Assembly: GCF_000699445.3 (NCBI RefSeq)
Contig: NC_067198.1
Location: 32,454,536 to 32,518,535 of the forward strand
Length of the DNA stretch: 64,000 nt
Source of the DNA: Schistosoma haematobium
Lineage: Eukaryota > Platyhelminthes > Trematoda > Strigeidida > Schistosomatidae
Reading direction: 5' to 3'
The position numbers and the translations under genes are program-made. A model generated the notes under the pieces. The model saw only the letters and a program-made list of their open reading frames with translations. It was not told the DNA's origin and did no database searches. Below, piece by piece: positions 23,504 through 35,556 of this stretch (position 1 is its first letter; each line of letters opens with the position of its first letter).

Positions 23504-24236
23504 AAAAAATGAAACAAACCAACCAAACAAACAATAAGCAACAGTTCTTAAGAATAATATCAAAGATTGTAATATCTTTTATTTTGTATATTTATCTGTA
23601 TAGATTTAAATATTTGGTTGACAAGGAGTATTAGATTTGAATGAGAATTAGGATTAACAATAAAAAATACAAATAAAATGTTTGTTGAATAAATAAAACA
23701 AATTTGAGTTGAATTTATTTCATTTTTTTGGTTAAGATTGTCCATCCATTTTTACATTGGTGTCCAATACCCAGTTATTTATTTAAACTATAAATTAGAA
23801 TGTATAGGGTATTCAATTCATACTTTACTTTCAAATTGAATGTCATCGAGCTTCTAAGCAATTTTTGATACATTCATCTATGTATTCTACTATATTTCAA
23901 CGTTAAGGTTTGTAATACGGTCCAGTTGTGTTAAACCAAATCAAAAACGGAACGATATTTAAAGTAATAAATCAATGGTTTGAAGTGAAATGCTTTTAGT
24001 TACTACACTACAGCTTAGATGTTTATAGCGTTAAGCACAATGAATAATTTTTTTTTTAATGAATAACATATTACGCTTCAGTAATAAAGTAAATCTTAAG
24101 CTGTCATATAATGTGAAACTGTTAACAAATCTTTATCTTTATACTTGTCATGTAAATTATTTCTGAGGCAGGTACAACAATTGGTTCATTTTAAAATGAG
24201 ATTAGGGGATGATGTATAAGATTTTTATTCATACTA
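23504..24236. other. AT-rich intergenic stretch
   Basis: Nothing recognised. Confidence 0.5.
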
Positions 24237-24246
24237 TAAGAAAATA

Positions 24247-24392
24247 CTTACTTACTTACTTACTTACATCTGTTCCTCCAAATGGAGCATGGACCACCGA
24301 CCAGCACTTTCCAAAGCACTTTATCCTGAGCCATCCTTTCTAGTTTTATCCAATTGTTGTTCATTGTTCTCATGACTGTCTCCATTTCTCGG
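24247..24392 (-). mobile_element. RTE-like LINE 3' stub with TSD
   Basis: 146-bp insertion: GTAA tail (minus strand) plus the ORF end. Bounded by TAAGAAAATA (24237-24246) and TAAGGAAATA (24393-24402), a 10-bp TSD with one mismatch. Confidence 0.8.
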
Positions 24393-24838
24393 TAAGGAAA
24401 TACATCAAACCGAAATATTTATTGTTTTATAGTAATGAAATACTATGTAGTATGATTAATAAGCCGACAAGACTCTAGATAATGATTGGATTGGGTGATA
24501 GCTGACATATTTTCATATAAATTTTGTCCAGTTTCACTTAAATGTCTCCTTTTTGGTACTTGGGAGAATTTCATTGGATTATACAGGTTTTTCGATATAT
24601 TGGTCTAACATCCTGAACAGTTTTTAACTAAACCAAGTTCGAATAATTTTTCTTAAGTTGATGAAAATTAAATGAGCTGGCAGTGAGTGTATTTAGTAAA
24701 ATCTTAAGTATACAAAACGAGAACAGAAGCACCATGTTATATCTTAAGAGAAGTGAATGAATGGTAATTTCCAGGAATTAATTAAGGACCATAATCGCTA
24801 TTATTAACCAGACTATATATGTCTATATTTCATTTATC

Positions 24839-25260
24839 ATAAGCTTTCGTTTGACCTGTTGACTACCATTATACGGTTTACTATTCTTAGTTTATTCTTA
24901 ATCTATTATTTATGGACATCCCTACTCATAGCCACTTTTGGTTTGATCATGTATAATTGTTATTTTTTACTTTATGGTGTGATGTGGTCTGGTCTGCATA
25001 TATATAAATTATGCATGTTTGAAATATATTGTTTGTAAAGTACAGGCTGATTCTTGTATTCTGGACTTAACGGGGGGAATAAGGCAAGAAGCTACTGTAT
25101 CGAGGACCAATAAGGATTTAGAGTTGACTAAATGCTACTAAATCTATTTGGCGTATCAATGGTTAGCTCAGGGACAAGGTCATGGAAATCGATGTTCTGA
25201 TTGGAGGTTTTGTCATGTAATGTCTCACAGGACCATATCACACAATATATTCATTGATGC
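24839..25260 (+). repeat. Dispersed LTR-like repeat, copy 1
   Basis: Aligns over its length with 37400-37800 in the same orientation (shared ATAAGCTTTC, TTATACG, CAATAAGGA, TTCTGATTGG). TATA-like ATATATAAATTATGC near 25000. Ends not defined by a clear TSD, so LTR origin is only a guess. Confidence 0.55.
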
Positions 25261-25640
25261 GACAGTGTTTATGGTCAGTATTAACTTAGTTAATACAAAA
25301 TATGCAAACGGATAATGATTTCATGCTTGTTCCGTGTTTTCAAATCAAAATCGATTAGTGGAATAAGAATGATAGAAGAGTCTCAGTAAACTCGTGTGAT
25401 CAAGATATGCAAATCACATAAAATAGTTTAACTGAGTAGACCATTTAATCAACGGGGCAACGAAACAGGCCACGCATATGCTGCTGGAAGAGTCACAAAA
25501 CAAAATAACATCTGATCAAAAGTATCACGACAGCAGTTAAACAATAGAAATAATATTATTTATTTGCAACATCTTTATACTTTGACATTTAATAAATTTT
25601 AAAGACTGTTCTTTTTAAAGAACCATTACCCCTTCCCATC
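25261..25640. other. Non-coding stretch
   Basis: No gene or repeat recognised before the reverse transcriptase fragment. Confidence 0.4.
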
Positions 25641-25649
25641 AGAAGTACA

Positions 25650-25920
25650 TCGAGAAAAGGAATTGATTGGTTTCAGTTTCAACAATGAAATATATAGACA
25701 AATGGATAGGATCGCAATGGGGTCTTCATTGGGTCCAATTTTAGCAGACTGTTTCATGGCAAAACTAGAAAACGACAAACTCAGTTCAATGATCAATTAA
25801 TTTCACCTATACATAAGATACATGGACGACACGTTTGTCTTTTGTAACGATAATATTGATTTAGATGATGTTTTACATACATTTAATAAATTACCTTCAT
25901 ATAATAAGCTAAGTAACTGA
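25650..25920 (+). pseudogene. Penelope-like reverse transcriptase core fragment
   Basis: One frame encodes QMDRIAMGSSLGPILADCFM followed by YIRYMDDTFVFC. The catalytic box YMDD is at 25819-25830. An in-frame TAA at 25798-25800 separates the two boxes, so it is dead. AMGS-LGP and Y-DD are hallmarks of Penelope-type reverse transcriptases. No endonuclease follows. Confidence 0.85.
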
Positions 25921-26477
25921 CTTATCGGTATTTCGATTTTCTGTTTCTAATCTCTAATTAAGTGACACTTATTAGTTTGTAAAACAAGCTATTTCTGTCA
26001 TTGAAACTTCTACGTTTATGTCAACTTGTAAACATATTTCGAATAACAGCTCACTTGAAATCCTAGTTTAATTTATTTTTTAAGCAGTAGCCTTTTAAAC
26101 ATTCAGAAACAGAACTAGAATATAAAATATGTTTTCACTGAATAATTTAAGTCATCTTGGTAACAGGAAAAAATACTATTACAAATGCACCATATAAAAT
26201 ATTTGAAAAATTAATTTCGAGGAACAAAGTGATACTACAAACTAGGAGTTTAACTTGAAAAGAATAAACCGGTAGAAGTGAAAGAAAAAATTCGTAATGG
26301 TTTAGTATTCACACAAAATATGGTAAAATGGTATGAAGAACAGTAAAATTTCAGTACTTAAAGATTGTAATAATGGTGGGGGGTGAACTAGGTGATATTC
26401 TCAACAATCTTGTGATCATTGAAATTCCATTTATGTACAGTAGATAGAAAAATGTAGCATGAACTTTTAGATTTATA
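25921..26477. other. AT-rich stretch
   Basis: Nothing recognised. Confidence 0.5.
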
Positions 26478-26641
26478 CAGTTGAGATTATGAGTCAATTG
26501 AAGCTAGAACACCATGGAAAACCTGGAAGCACTGGACAGCCGTTTCGTTCTATTGTGGGACTCCTCAGCAATGAATATCCACGACCCGGCACAATGCGAG
26601 ATTCGAACCCAGGACCTAAACGTCACGCGCCAGACGCCTTT
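26478..26641 (-). mobile_element. Hammerhead SINE, truncated
   Basis: SINE 3' half with the ribozyme (26532-26580, minus strand) and the B box (26597-26610). The core CTGAGGAG and GAAAC are kept. Stem II has one mismatch and stem I one. Confidence 0.8.
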
Positions 26642-26865
26642 GCATATTTCAAATGTGAATATTTCGTCTTTATCATATCTAATATCTTTCATATTTAAAA
26701 ATGTTAAAAATATTCCAAGCCTTCGTCATCATAAATCAAAATAGCCAATATATTTAAAATTAAAGCGAACACTATCGGATATACATATAAACATTTTTTA
26801 ACTACTGAAATTGAAATAAATAGTTAGTTGTGCTTAATAAAAACGTTAAGCTAACTAAATCGTTC

Positions 26866-26966
26866 CAGTGAGATCATGAATCGATCAATGTTAGACCACC
26901 CTAGAAAACCTGGAAGTACTGGACGTCCACTTCATCTTATTATGGGACACTTCGGCGGCGTGCATT
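26866..26966 (-). mobile_element. Hammerhead SINE 3' fragment, degraded
   Basis: Matches the SINE 3' end (GAAAACCTGGAAGTACTGGA at 26906); the ribozyme is mutated. Confidence 0.7.
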
Positions 26967-27437
26967 TTATTTAATTGAAATAGTGTCGTATCATGTCTTG
27001 AAAACACTAGTTTACTAGTCAAATGAAGCTTACAGAATACATGAATAATATGTTAAAAAATGAAACTAATTCAAATTTTTAAATGCATTTGAAAGCCTAA
27101 TGAAATATTAGCCCATAGTTATTGCTATGATGATAAATTCAAGTACTCACTTAATTTATCATGGTGCATGGTAAATTTTGTAGTAGTTTTCTAAAGTACT
27201 TATTTTGCAGGATAGTTACACAAAGTAATGAATTGAAAATCGATTGACTTGGAAATAGTCAAATGCTAAATTCTCACAGTTCTTGATTTCCTGTTATTCA
27301 CTTGTATCTTATTATATGACGACATTACGAGTAACGAATTGATCAAGCAGAATGGGAATAACATATGAAATTGAATGTTTTTTCGAATCGTATGTGACAT
27401 GTACTCAGATCTTTGGAAGGATTATACAAGTCTAATT
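26967..27437. other. AT-rich stretch
   Basis: Nothing recognised. Confidence 0.5.
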
Positions 27438-27444
27438 GTATTAT

Positions 27445-27763
27445 GGTATGTGCTACTGGCGTTGACAGATATACGTAGTGTGTATCATCAACCAAAGGTG
27501 GAATGCCTGTAGACAGAGCGTTGAGAAGATCGAAGAGAAAAGAACGAGAATAGACAGTGATTGGTATGGAAACAGAGGAACAATCAAGCCTGATACGATT
27601 GAGTAATATTTGCAAAAGGAACAGTCAAGTTTAAGATAATTGAGACAATTGACGTTTTGCAAATGAAGTATTTATTGTATGGTTCTTAGATTTTACTAAG
27701 TAATTCTGCAATTTTGTATTCAAATACATTTGGCTGTTTCCTCTTGTGTTATTATTCACTACA
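27445..27763 (-). mobile_element. Unclassified short element, 7-bp TSD (GTATTAT)
   Basis: 319 bp, minus orientation, bounded by GTATTAT at 27438-27444 and 27764-27770. Aligns with 32568-32847 and, with an inserted SINE, 30049-30594. Starts TGTAGTGAATAATAACAC. No obvious terminal inverted repeat and no coding potential. Confidence 0.75.
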
Positions 27764-28294
27764 GTATTATATTGCAATTATGTGTTCACACAGTAAGTTG
27801 TTGGATTATTATCATTAGACACAACTTAGTTCAATCAATATATAAATCTAACTGTAAATGTGATGTATTCCTAAATCATTTTGATTTAATTTAGAGTCAA
27901 ACAAATCTTGACAACCATTCTTCACATCTCTTCACTTGTGTTGAGGTTTCTGTGTAGATTCAGTCTGGAGTTATCAGAGGTGGCTAGGAAATCAAATCGA
28001 ACGTTCGTTTTGTAAGACATATCATTATGGAAGAAAAGTCTTCAGTTTCATATCAACAGGTAATTAAGTTGAGAATAGTTCCTAACCTTTGTTGCTGACC
28101 TTTAGATAACTAGAAAACTTAAATGTTTTCGGTCTAATAGGACACCTATTAATTCAGTTTATAAGATAGTGTCAGTTTTATGTGCATAGAAGAAACCTAA
28201 GCAACTTTCAAGAATAAGCTTCCGTTCATAGGATTACGATATACAATATCATAATATAATGATCAACAATTCTCAGCATGAACTACCACTTAAA

Positions 28295-28838
28295 TCACTA
28301 GCACTCTTCATGGCCCCCAAATGCCCTAATACGGCCGAGGGTGGGGAGAATCCGCTCTTCCTCTCGAAATGCTCTCACATGGCCACACTTAACAGCCACT
28401 AACAGGGAAGTCCTACTCACCGCCTTCTCGTGGTTGGGGTGTTGTTTACGAAATCGAGAGGACGAAAAACGAATGTCTACCGCTTTAACCGGGTTGATGG
28501 ACACGGAGAGTCCTTCTAGGGAAGTTAGAAAACCCTCATTTCAAACAAATGATGCACATGTGCTGCCGTATCCTGAAGGAACGAATGGCGTATAAACCAA
28601 TCGTTGATCACCGGCTACCATGGGATTGCATCTCTTGACGTTGCTCCACTACCTTGTGGATCAGACCTTTAAGTCGAAGGCTCCTTATGTGGCCCCATAA
28701 GAAAATCACCTGCCCTAGTTTTGGCACCCGGGCAGTATCACAGCCCACACACAAATCAAGTGACTTGTGTGGAGTATATGTATTTGATGCCCCTTTGTAC
28801 CATTATTTATATGTTCAAATAAATAAATAAATAAACAT
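28295..28838 (+). mobile_element. GC-rich dispersed repeat with (AAAT)n tail
   Basis: About 500 bp clearly richer in GC than its surroundings, ending in an AAATAAATAAATAAATA tail (28818-28835). Looks like a non-LTR retrotransposon 3' UTR or SINE. The open frames in it (28341-28595) show no domain. No second copy in the window. Confidence 0.55.
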
Positions 28839-28994
28839 TTTTCACGATTTTATTGAACGTTGTGAGTTAGAATTGTTTACACGTTACATACTCATATGAT
28901 ACTTAATAATTTTAAGAAAATACATTATCTAACACTTTTCCTCTTTATAAAAATTACTGTACACTTTTTTCAATAAAGAGATAATTTCTTAGTG

Positions 28995-29480
28995 TTTCTC
29001 AATATTGGAACTCCAAACACCTGTCAACCAACACCAAAGTCAGAACTCTCAATACAAATGTCAAAACAGTTCTACTGTATGGAGCACAAACTTGGACAAC
29101 TACGAAAGCAATCATCCAGAAGCTACAAGTGTTTATCAACAGTTGTCTACACAAAACACTTCGGATCCCTTGGGAGAGAACCAACCAGATTCCAATGAAG
29201 GAAGAAATCAAGAAAAAGCACTAGAAGTGGATGGAACACACATTGAAAAAAGCACCCAACTACGTCACAAGGCAAGTCCTCACATGAAATCCTCAAGGCC
29301 AAAGAGGGAGAGGAAGACCAAATAACACATTACTCTGAGAAATGGAGATAGACATGAGAAGAATGAAGAACAGTTGGATAGAACTAGAAAGGGATGCGGA
29401 GGACAAAGTGGATCGGAGAATTCTGGTTGGCAGCCTATACTCCATTGGTGGTAACAGGCGTAAGTAAGTGAGTAAGTTCC
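28995..29480 (+). mobile_element. RTE-like LINE 3' fragment
   Basis: Last roughly 150 codons of the LINE ORF ([12 protein letters not shown] start to the [12 protein letters not shown] end) plus a GTAA tail (29460-29478). Frameshifts present and a short internal deletion near 29165. Confidence 0.85.
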
Positions 29481-30041
29481 CCAATCTATCAGTTAAATTT
29501 CAGTCTATTGTCAAACAAAATAATCCCTCATACATAGATCATCACATTGATTTTTTTCACTGTGAAATAGTTATTATGTAATTAGCAATAAAAATTAATT
29601 GATTTAAACAATAAAGAATAATTAATGAGAATATCATTCAATAACAACAATAATTCTGACAAAGAAAAAGCTAATTTTGAAGAAAACATCACTGACCTAC
29701 ACAATTAATTCCTTCATTCATTCATCCAGTGATATAATGATGATAATAATGACATTTGTTGTTATTGTTAATGATGGTGAAAAATTTATTTATTTTTCTT
29801 TGTCGAATAAACGAATTAAGAAAATGGGAATAATTGAATGAGAAAATCAAACTGATTATCTAAACTAATTTCATTAATTTAATGATTAAATAACTAATTG
29901 TTATTATCGATGATTGAGAGTAATTATGTAAGATAACTGTGAAAAATGATAGGCGATAAGTATCATCAGAATTGTTTAACATTGAGGGTTTCCTGGGTGA
30001 AGTCAGTAGGTAAATGAGAAGTGTATGATTCAGAGATTTTC
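29481..30041. other. AT-rich stretch
   Basis: Nothing recognised. Confidence 0.5.
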
Positions 30042-30048
30042 ACTATAT

Positions 30049-30594
30049 TGTAATGAACGAGGATTTGGTTGGGAAAACTAATTTGTTTCATGCAAACATA
30101 CACTCTACCTTTGTAAAATATGAAAATTATACATTAAATACATTATTATCAGTATAGTAGTTGTGGCGATTTTCAAGTTTTTGATTGAGATCATGAACCG
30201 ATTGATGTTAGACCACTATTGAAAACCTGGAAGCACTGGACGTGCCGTTTCGTCCTAATGTGGGATCCTTCAGCAGTGAGCATCCACGATCTCGCTCGCG
30301 GGATTCGAACCCACGGCCTTCAGTCTCGCGCACGAACGTTTAACCTACTGGACCACTGAGCCGGCATCCAATGGTGTTAATGTCTAACCTCAACCAATCC
30401 ACATTATTTGCATGTTTTTCTTTGGTTGTCCTTTATGTACTCTATCATTCATCAAATTTTGTTGTTATTTCGACTGCTCTTCGTTTTCCTTCCTGTTTTC
30501 TTTATTTTAGTCCTCTGTTAGTAAGTATTCCATTTCTAATTCCTACCACACACTTCCTATATCTGTCCGCGTAAATAGTGCACACCGCAATATG
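30049..30594 (+). mobile_element. Unclassified 7-bp-TSD element, split by a SINE
   Basis: 30049-30150 matches the start and 30430-30594 the end of the element at 32568-32847. A minus-strand SINE sits between. Flanks are ACTATAT (30042-30048) and ACTATTT (30595-30601), a decayed 7-bp TSD. Confidence 0.6.
30183..30412 (-). mobile_element. Hammerhead SINE inserted in another element
   Basis: SINE with B box (30300-30312) and A-box region (30330-30365) on the minus strand. Ribozyme core mutated (CTGAAGGA). Confidence 0.85.
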
Positions 30595-30902
30595 ACTATT
30601 TGAAAACTGAAATACATAGTCAATGATCTTCATTCATCTAGTTCACTTCAATTCGATTAGAATTTAAATGACAAGAATGAAGTTGGTAATTATAACTACG
30701 TGGTTTAAAATATTGTATATTTTTTAGATAAATAATAAACTTTAATGAAAGTTAACAAAGAAATCACAATTGCCCCTTATTTAAAAGTTAGTAACTGTAG
30801 CTAATCTTATCATCCACCAATACAGGTTTGAATCACATTGGAAGCATTAATTTTGAAATATTGCTAATAAATGCCACTTAACAACAAATGTGTGTATTTT
30901 TT

Positions 30903-31505
30903 CATTGAGATCGTAGATCGATTGATTTTAGACCATCATTGAAAACCTGGAAGCAATGGACGGCCGTTTCGTCCTAGTATGGTACTCTTCAGAAGTGCGC
31001 ATCCACGACTTCCTATCAAATGGACTCAGACTCATGATCTCGGTCTAGCGAGCGAATGCTTAACCTCTAGACCACTGAACCAGCCGGCATCCAACGGTGT
31101 TAATGTCTAACTTCAGCCAATCCAAAATATTGCTTGACCGTTCACCATTGTCTTTAGTGGATAACTGACTCACAGCAGGCACGGTTGAACTCCACCGGCC
31201 ACCGTTTCTCACTAGAATTCCAGGAAATTCATCTTGAAGCTAGTCACTAGTGAGTACATGATAATTATCAGAATAGGGTTGTGGAGATTGTTGAGTTTAA
31301 CTTGATATAATGAATGGATGCATGTTAGACCACCACTAAAAACCTGAAATCACTGGACAGGATCGTGGATGTGCACTGCTGAGGGGTCCCATACTAGAAT
31401 GAAACGACCGTCCAGTGCTTCCAGGCTTTCAATGGTGGTCTAACACCAAACGATTCATGACCTCAATAAAAAACACTCGACAGTCTCCACAACCCCATAT
31501 TGATA
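30903..31505. mobile_element. Hammerhead SINE: tandem unit plus foldback
   Basis: Minus-strand unit 30903-31280, a second minus unit begins at 31281 (period about 398 bp), and at 31361 the orientation flips to plus until 31505. The first ribozyme (30951-31000, minus) has core CTGAAGAG and GAAAC but a stem I mismatch. The plus one (31372-31420) has CTGAGGGG and is broken. Confidence 0.85.
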
Positions 31506-32560
31506 AATATGTGTATATAGAAGACTTCTTGTCAGTCATCTAATACTATTGCTTAGTTGTATTTCAACAAAAATAAATTATAATACCAGGAAGTATCCGG
31601 TAGATACTTAAATAGGTAGTGAATATTTATATTGAAATTCGTCAAAAATGTGAACGAACGATTTGACAGTAATTGAACGACGAGTATGTAAAAGACGTTA
31701 TACACAAAAATCATATCTGTAATTGACTTGACAATTGAAATCCAAGTAAATCCAAGGTTTTGCCTTAGAAACTTATTTAAGCTTTTTCAGGGGAAATAAG
31801 CAAAATGAAAATTATGAAATATTTCGAAATTTTACAAATATATTTACATCAAATATAACAGACAAGCACTAAATGATCTAATTAGTTAACTCATTATGTG
31901 TTCTTAATTCATTCACCATATAGTTATAATCCTAATATTATCGATCGACAACATTACTCTAAACTGGTTGCTACTTGACTTTTACTCTTTCTAACATTAA
32001 GGATTAAACCGATCATTGAGTTCAACTTAACAATACTTATCTCCAATAGCGTTTAAAATGGAATTTCAGAAAATATTAACCACTGTTTCTTACTAACTTA
32101 ACACTTACTTTCCATTGTTAATAGTTTTGATTATTTCCTTTCATATAATCTAATATACTTGAATTTGAATGATAGTTATACAGAAAGAAAATAGACTGAT
32201 ATACTGTTTATTTATCGTTCACTGAGTAAACAATTTGTAAGCGTTAAATCATGTGTCATTTGGTGGAGTAGTATAACTTAGGTTTCCAGATTTATGTTTA
32301 TAATAAATTTTGCAATACATAACTACTATATTTTTATAGATTAATCATACTACTTCATATTATGTAATGTTTTAAGATCTAGTCTGCATTTACACTGTTT
32401 AAATTAGTCGTAGATTTTACTTTGATCATTATGAACTACATTTCGATTTATCTGGTATGTTTAAACTGTCACGTTTCATGATAAAAACCTCCCATTTATA
32501 TATACTGTATATTGGTAGTTAAAAATGCAGGTAATAACTAAGAAAAACTATTGGAATTTA
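31506..32560. other. AT-rich stretch
   Basis: Nothing recognised. Confidence 0.5.
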
Positions 32561-32567
32561 GAGCTGT

Positions 32568-32847
32568 TGTAATGAACGAGAACACAAGAGGGGACAGCCA
32601 AATGTATTTGAACACAAAATTACAGAATTACTTAGTAAAATCTAAGAACCATACAATAAATACTTCATTTGCAAAGTGTCAATCAATTGTCTGAGACTTG
32701 ATTGTTCCTTTGTCTCCATACCAATCACTGTCTATTCTCGTTCTTTTCTCTTCGACCTTCTCAACATTCTGTCTCCATGCATTCCACTTTCGATTAATCA
32801 TACATACTACTTATATCTGTCAGCATTAATAGCACACATCACACCAT
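32568..32847 (+). mobile_element. Unclassified short element, 7-bp TSD (GAGCTGT)
   Basis: 280 bp, bounded by GAGCTGT at 32561-32567 and 32848-32854. Starts TGTAATGAACGAGAACACAA. Same family as 27445-27763, which lies in the opposite orientation. Confidence 0.75.
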
Positions 32848-32926
32848 GAGCTGTGTGGTTATTCCACCTATTTTTCACTTTTCTAATTGAAATAATATTG
32901 GATAGATTTTATACTGAGTAATCAGT

Positions 32927-33334
32927 TTGATCGAACAATTTTATGGTGGTTATATGAAATATTTTCTTCTCTTGAGAGTAAGAAGTAGACATCCATATTT
33001 AACTTTTTCCATTCCGAATAAAGAGAGCAATCATTGTAATTTAGATTTATCATTAAAATTATTTAATTACTGGTTTATGTCTGAGTGGTATTTTGCGGCT
33101 TATTTTTGTTGCCATTTAAAAATACATATTCAGGTTTCGATCAATTGGTTAGATTGTTTTCGTAATTTCAGTAAAGTCACTGTCCAACCATCTGTGGATG
33201 TCTATCATACTAATTCAACCCAAAGTACTCAGGTATATAAAAACACAATGAAGTATGATGTAATTACTAATCGATATTTTGTCAACAAAAATCTCTTGAA
33301 TGAATTTCTTGTACTTAATTATCATAGAATATAG
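32927..33334 (+). other. Open frame of 135 codons, possible exon at 33135-33231
   Basis: Inside the frame, a roughly 97-bp segment is flanked by ATATTCAG and by CTCAG|GTATAT, and would encode VSINWLDCFRNFSK...STQ. Composition is less AT-skewed than the surroundings. No similarity recognised, no partner exon found. May be chance. Confidence 0.15.
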
Positions 33335-33360
33335 AATAGATGAAATGTGTCAAGCTATGG

Positions 33361-33407
33361 AATCTAGGACGTATGCTCCGTCCTATTTGGGACTTCTAAG
33401 CTAGATT
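33361..33407 (-). ncRNA. Degenerate Smalpha-type hammerhead
   Basis: The minus strand has stem I ATCTAG/CTAGAT, cleavage-site GTC and the stem II loop AGTCCCAAATAGGACG, identical to the classic schistosome ribozyme. The core is mutated (CTTAGAAG for CTGATGAG, GGAG for GAAA). No tRNA-like head is adjacent. Confidence 0.55.
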
Positions 33408-34344
33408 TGCCTGCTTTCTAGAGGGATCAAATTTCAGTTAAAATATCATCAACGATATAATACGAACCATTTCAAAATGAATTCGGCAAAACAGTGGATT
33501 TTGCTGACCCATGATTTCAGTTTTCATTTACACATAAAACGTTTCTATTCAACGCTAAATAATCGAATAATGTGGATAATTATTGAGGACTGAATATATT
33601 TTGACTCTTATTGTTAAGTTAAAAAGTTGGACGAATAATTACCAAACAGTGATTTTTTAATTACTAATTTGAACCTCTTTTATTCAATCCTCTTTATAGA
33701 TATGTCTATTTACACTAACTTACTAATTAACATAGTCGTTTAGCACAAACCTCTCCTTCTGAACTAAAACGCGGATAAGGTATATAGGGAAATTAGATTC
33801 AAATAAACCTACCTACAATTTACTAGCTTGAATTCTAATGCTCACTCCACATAACAGATATTTTGATATTTTCTTTTATGATCCACTGTAATTTCTCAGA
33901 TTTCCCGCTGATGTACTTAGGGTATCATGAAAGATCATTATCGTGAGATTTAAATACGTTAAAAAAAGAAAATTTCAGGTAACCAACCTCTTCTTGTTAC
34001 GCTTATGAAATTATCATTAGTATGATTCTTGCGAGAATTACACTAGTTTTTTTCTTTAATTTACGGATGTTTTGTTAAGATACATGAGATAATACTTTAA
34101 AAATTCTAATGAAACCTAAACAGTAAGTTTAATTTCATTTTCCTTGAAAAAATACCTTTTCATGATATAATTGGGATATGTAAGACTTAATTGCAGTTAA
34201 GATTACTTATCGATCATTAAGTATTAAGGCAAATTGTTAGTGAGTGATGATTACTTTGGAAAACTAGGTGAATGACCTAATGCTACCACACTTAATGTCA
34301 GGATGTCAAGATAAAATAGTTAGCTAACTAAAGATTGGTCATTT
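33408..34344. other. AT-rich stretch
   Basis: Nothing recognised. Confidence 0.5.
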
Positions 34345-34475
34345 AAAAATGTGTATCGGCCCAGTTGTCTGAGGTTTGAGGTTTCATTCCAAGATGTGAT
34401 GGTCCTGGGTTTTATCCCTGGTGATGTTATCGACGCATAGTGCTGAGGAGTCCAATACTAGAAAAAATATCAACT
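34345..34475 (+). mobile_element. Very old hammerhead SINE
   Basis: Weak A box (CCCAGTTGTCTGAGGTTTG), GGTCCTGGGTTT and the AGTGCTGAGGAGTCCAATACT block remain in the right order. GAAA is lost. Confidence 0.5.
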
Positions 34476-35514
34476 TGGTGATCCTTAGTTCTTAATGTTA
34501 TCCGGACGTAAGCCAGGTGGTGACGAATAACACCAAAAAAATGTAGCAGCTTTTAGTTTAGTGGTTTATACGTCGTAACTAGTTCATAATAGTTAGAAGT
34601 AGCTACTGCCAACGTCTAAAATCAGATCTAGTGAGTTTTGGCTAGTTCATTTTTCCTTGTTTGAAGCTCTCCAAGGGAGTTTACTTTTAACCCACTCAAA
34701 ACTTATGACCTTCAGCTTTATAATTTTCCATTAACTCGAAATCTGATGGACTACAAGCTACTTATTTAACTCAAAACCATATGACCAATCTTGATTAGCT
34801 TTGTGATTAAACCATAGATTCCCCATGGTAAGCTATAATTTATAAAGTCAAATTTTTTTTATTAGTGAAGTAGTTTTTGTTGACAGCAGTGGATAAAATG
34901 AATTTCCAGTGTTTTTTACTGATTGACATTAGAAATAAAGATCAGAAAATTTCAATTTAAGGTTCTAACATTATTGTGTGTACTTAATCATTTGAACGTT
35001 CTAAGTAGGCAACAATGAGAAATCTCAGACTAAAACATGACAACAATCTGGTATCAGTTTGTGAAGACAATTATATTTAAATACGGTATACTTTGTTGAA
35101 TACATAATCCTAGAAGCTGGTGCTTCTTAAGGGTGATTGCAAATAATCAGTCAACTTCATACATTTTGCCATATCTATTGCCCACTCCACATAATATTTT
35201 TTATTCTATAGATACATCTTGATCATCTTAACAATATCTATATATACTAAAAAATTAGTTGTATTATGGATTATCTTTAAAGTTAACACGTGATTTTTCC
35301 TAAATCTCTTTATATATAGAATACAATTTCAACACGTGGTTGCTAAGATACTTAAAATCTATTTCACGAGTAATATCATAATTCAGTCACATTCTCTTCA
35401 AATATCTAAATATATATGAAGACAAATTTTGTCAGGTATATTCTATTCAAGCAATTTGAAAACAAACCATATTGATAATGTCTCACATATTAAAATTGTA
35501 AAGCTTTTATCAAG
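34476..35514. other. AT-rich stretch
   Basis: Nothing recognised. Confidence 0.5.
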
Positions 35515-35556
35515 AATTATTCAATTTTCATAGTGTTAATAATTACATAAGTGAAA
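35515..35556. repeat. 42-bp target-site duplication, left copy
   Basis: Identical to 36904-36945. Flanks the Penelope-like insertion. Confidence 0.9.
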
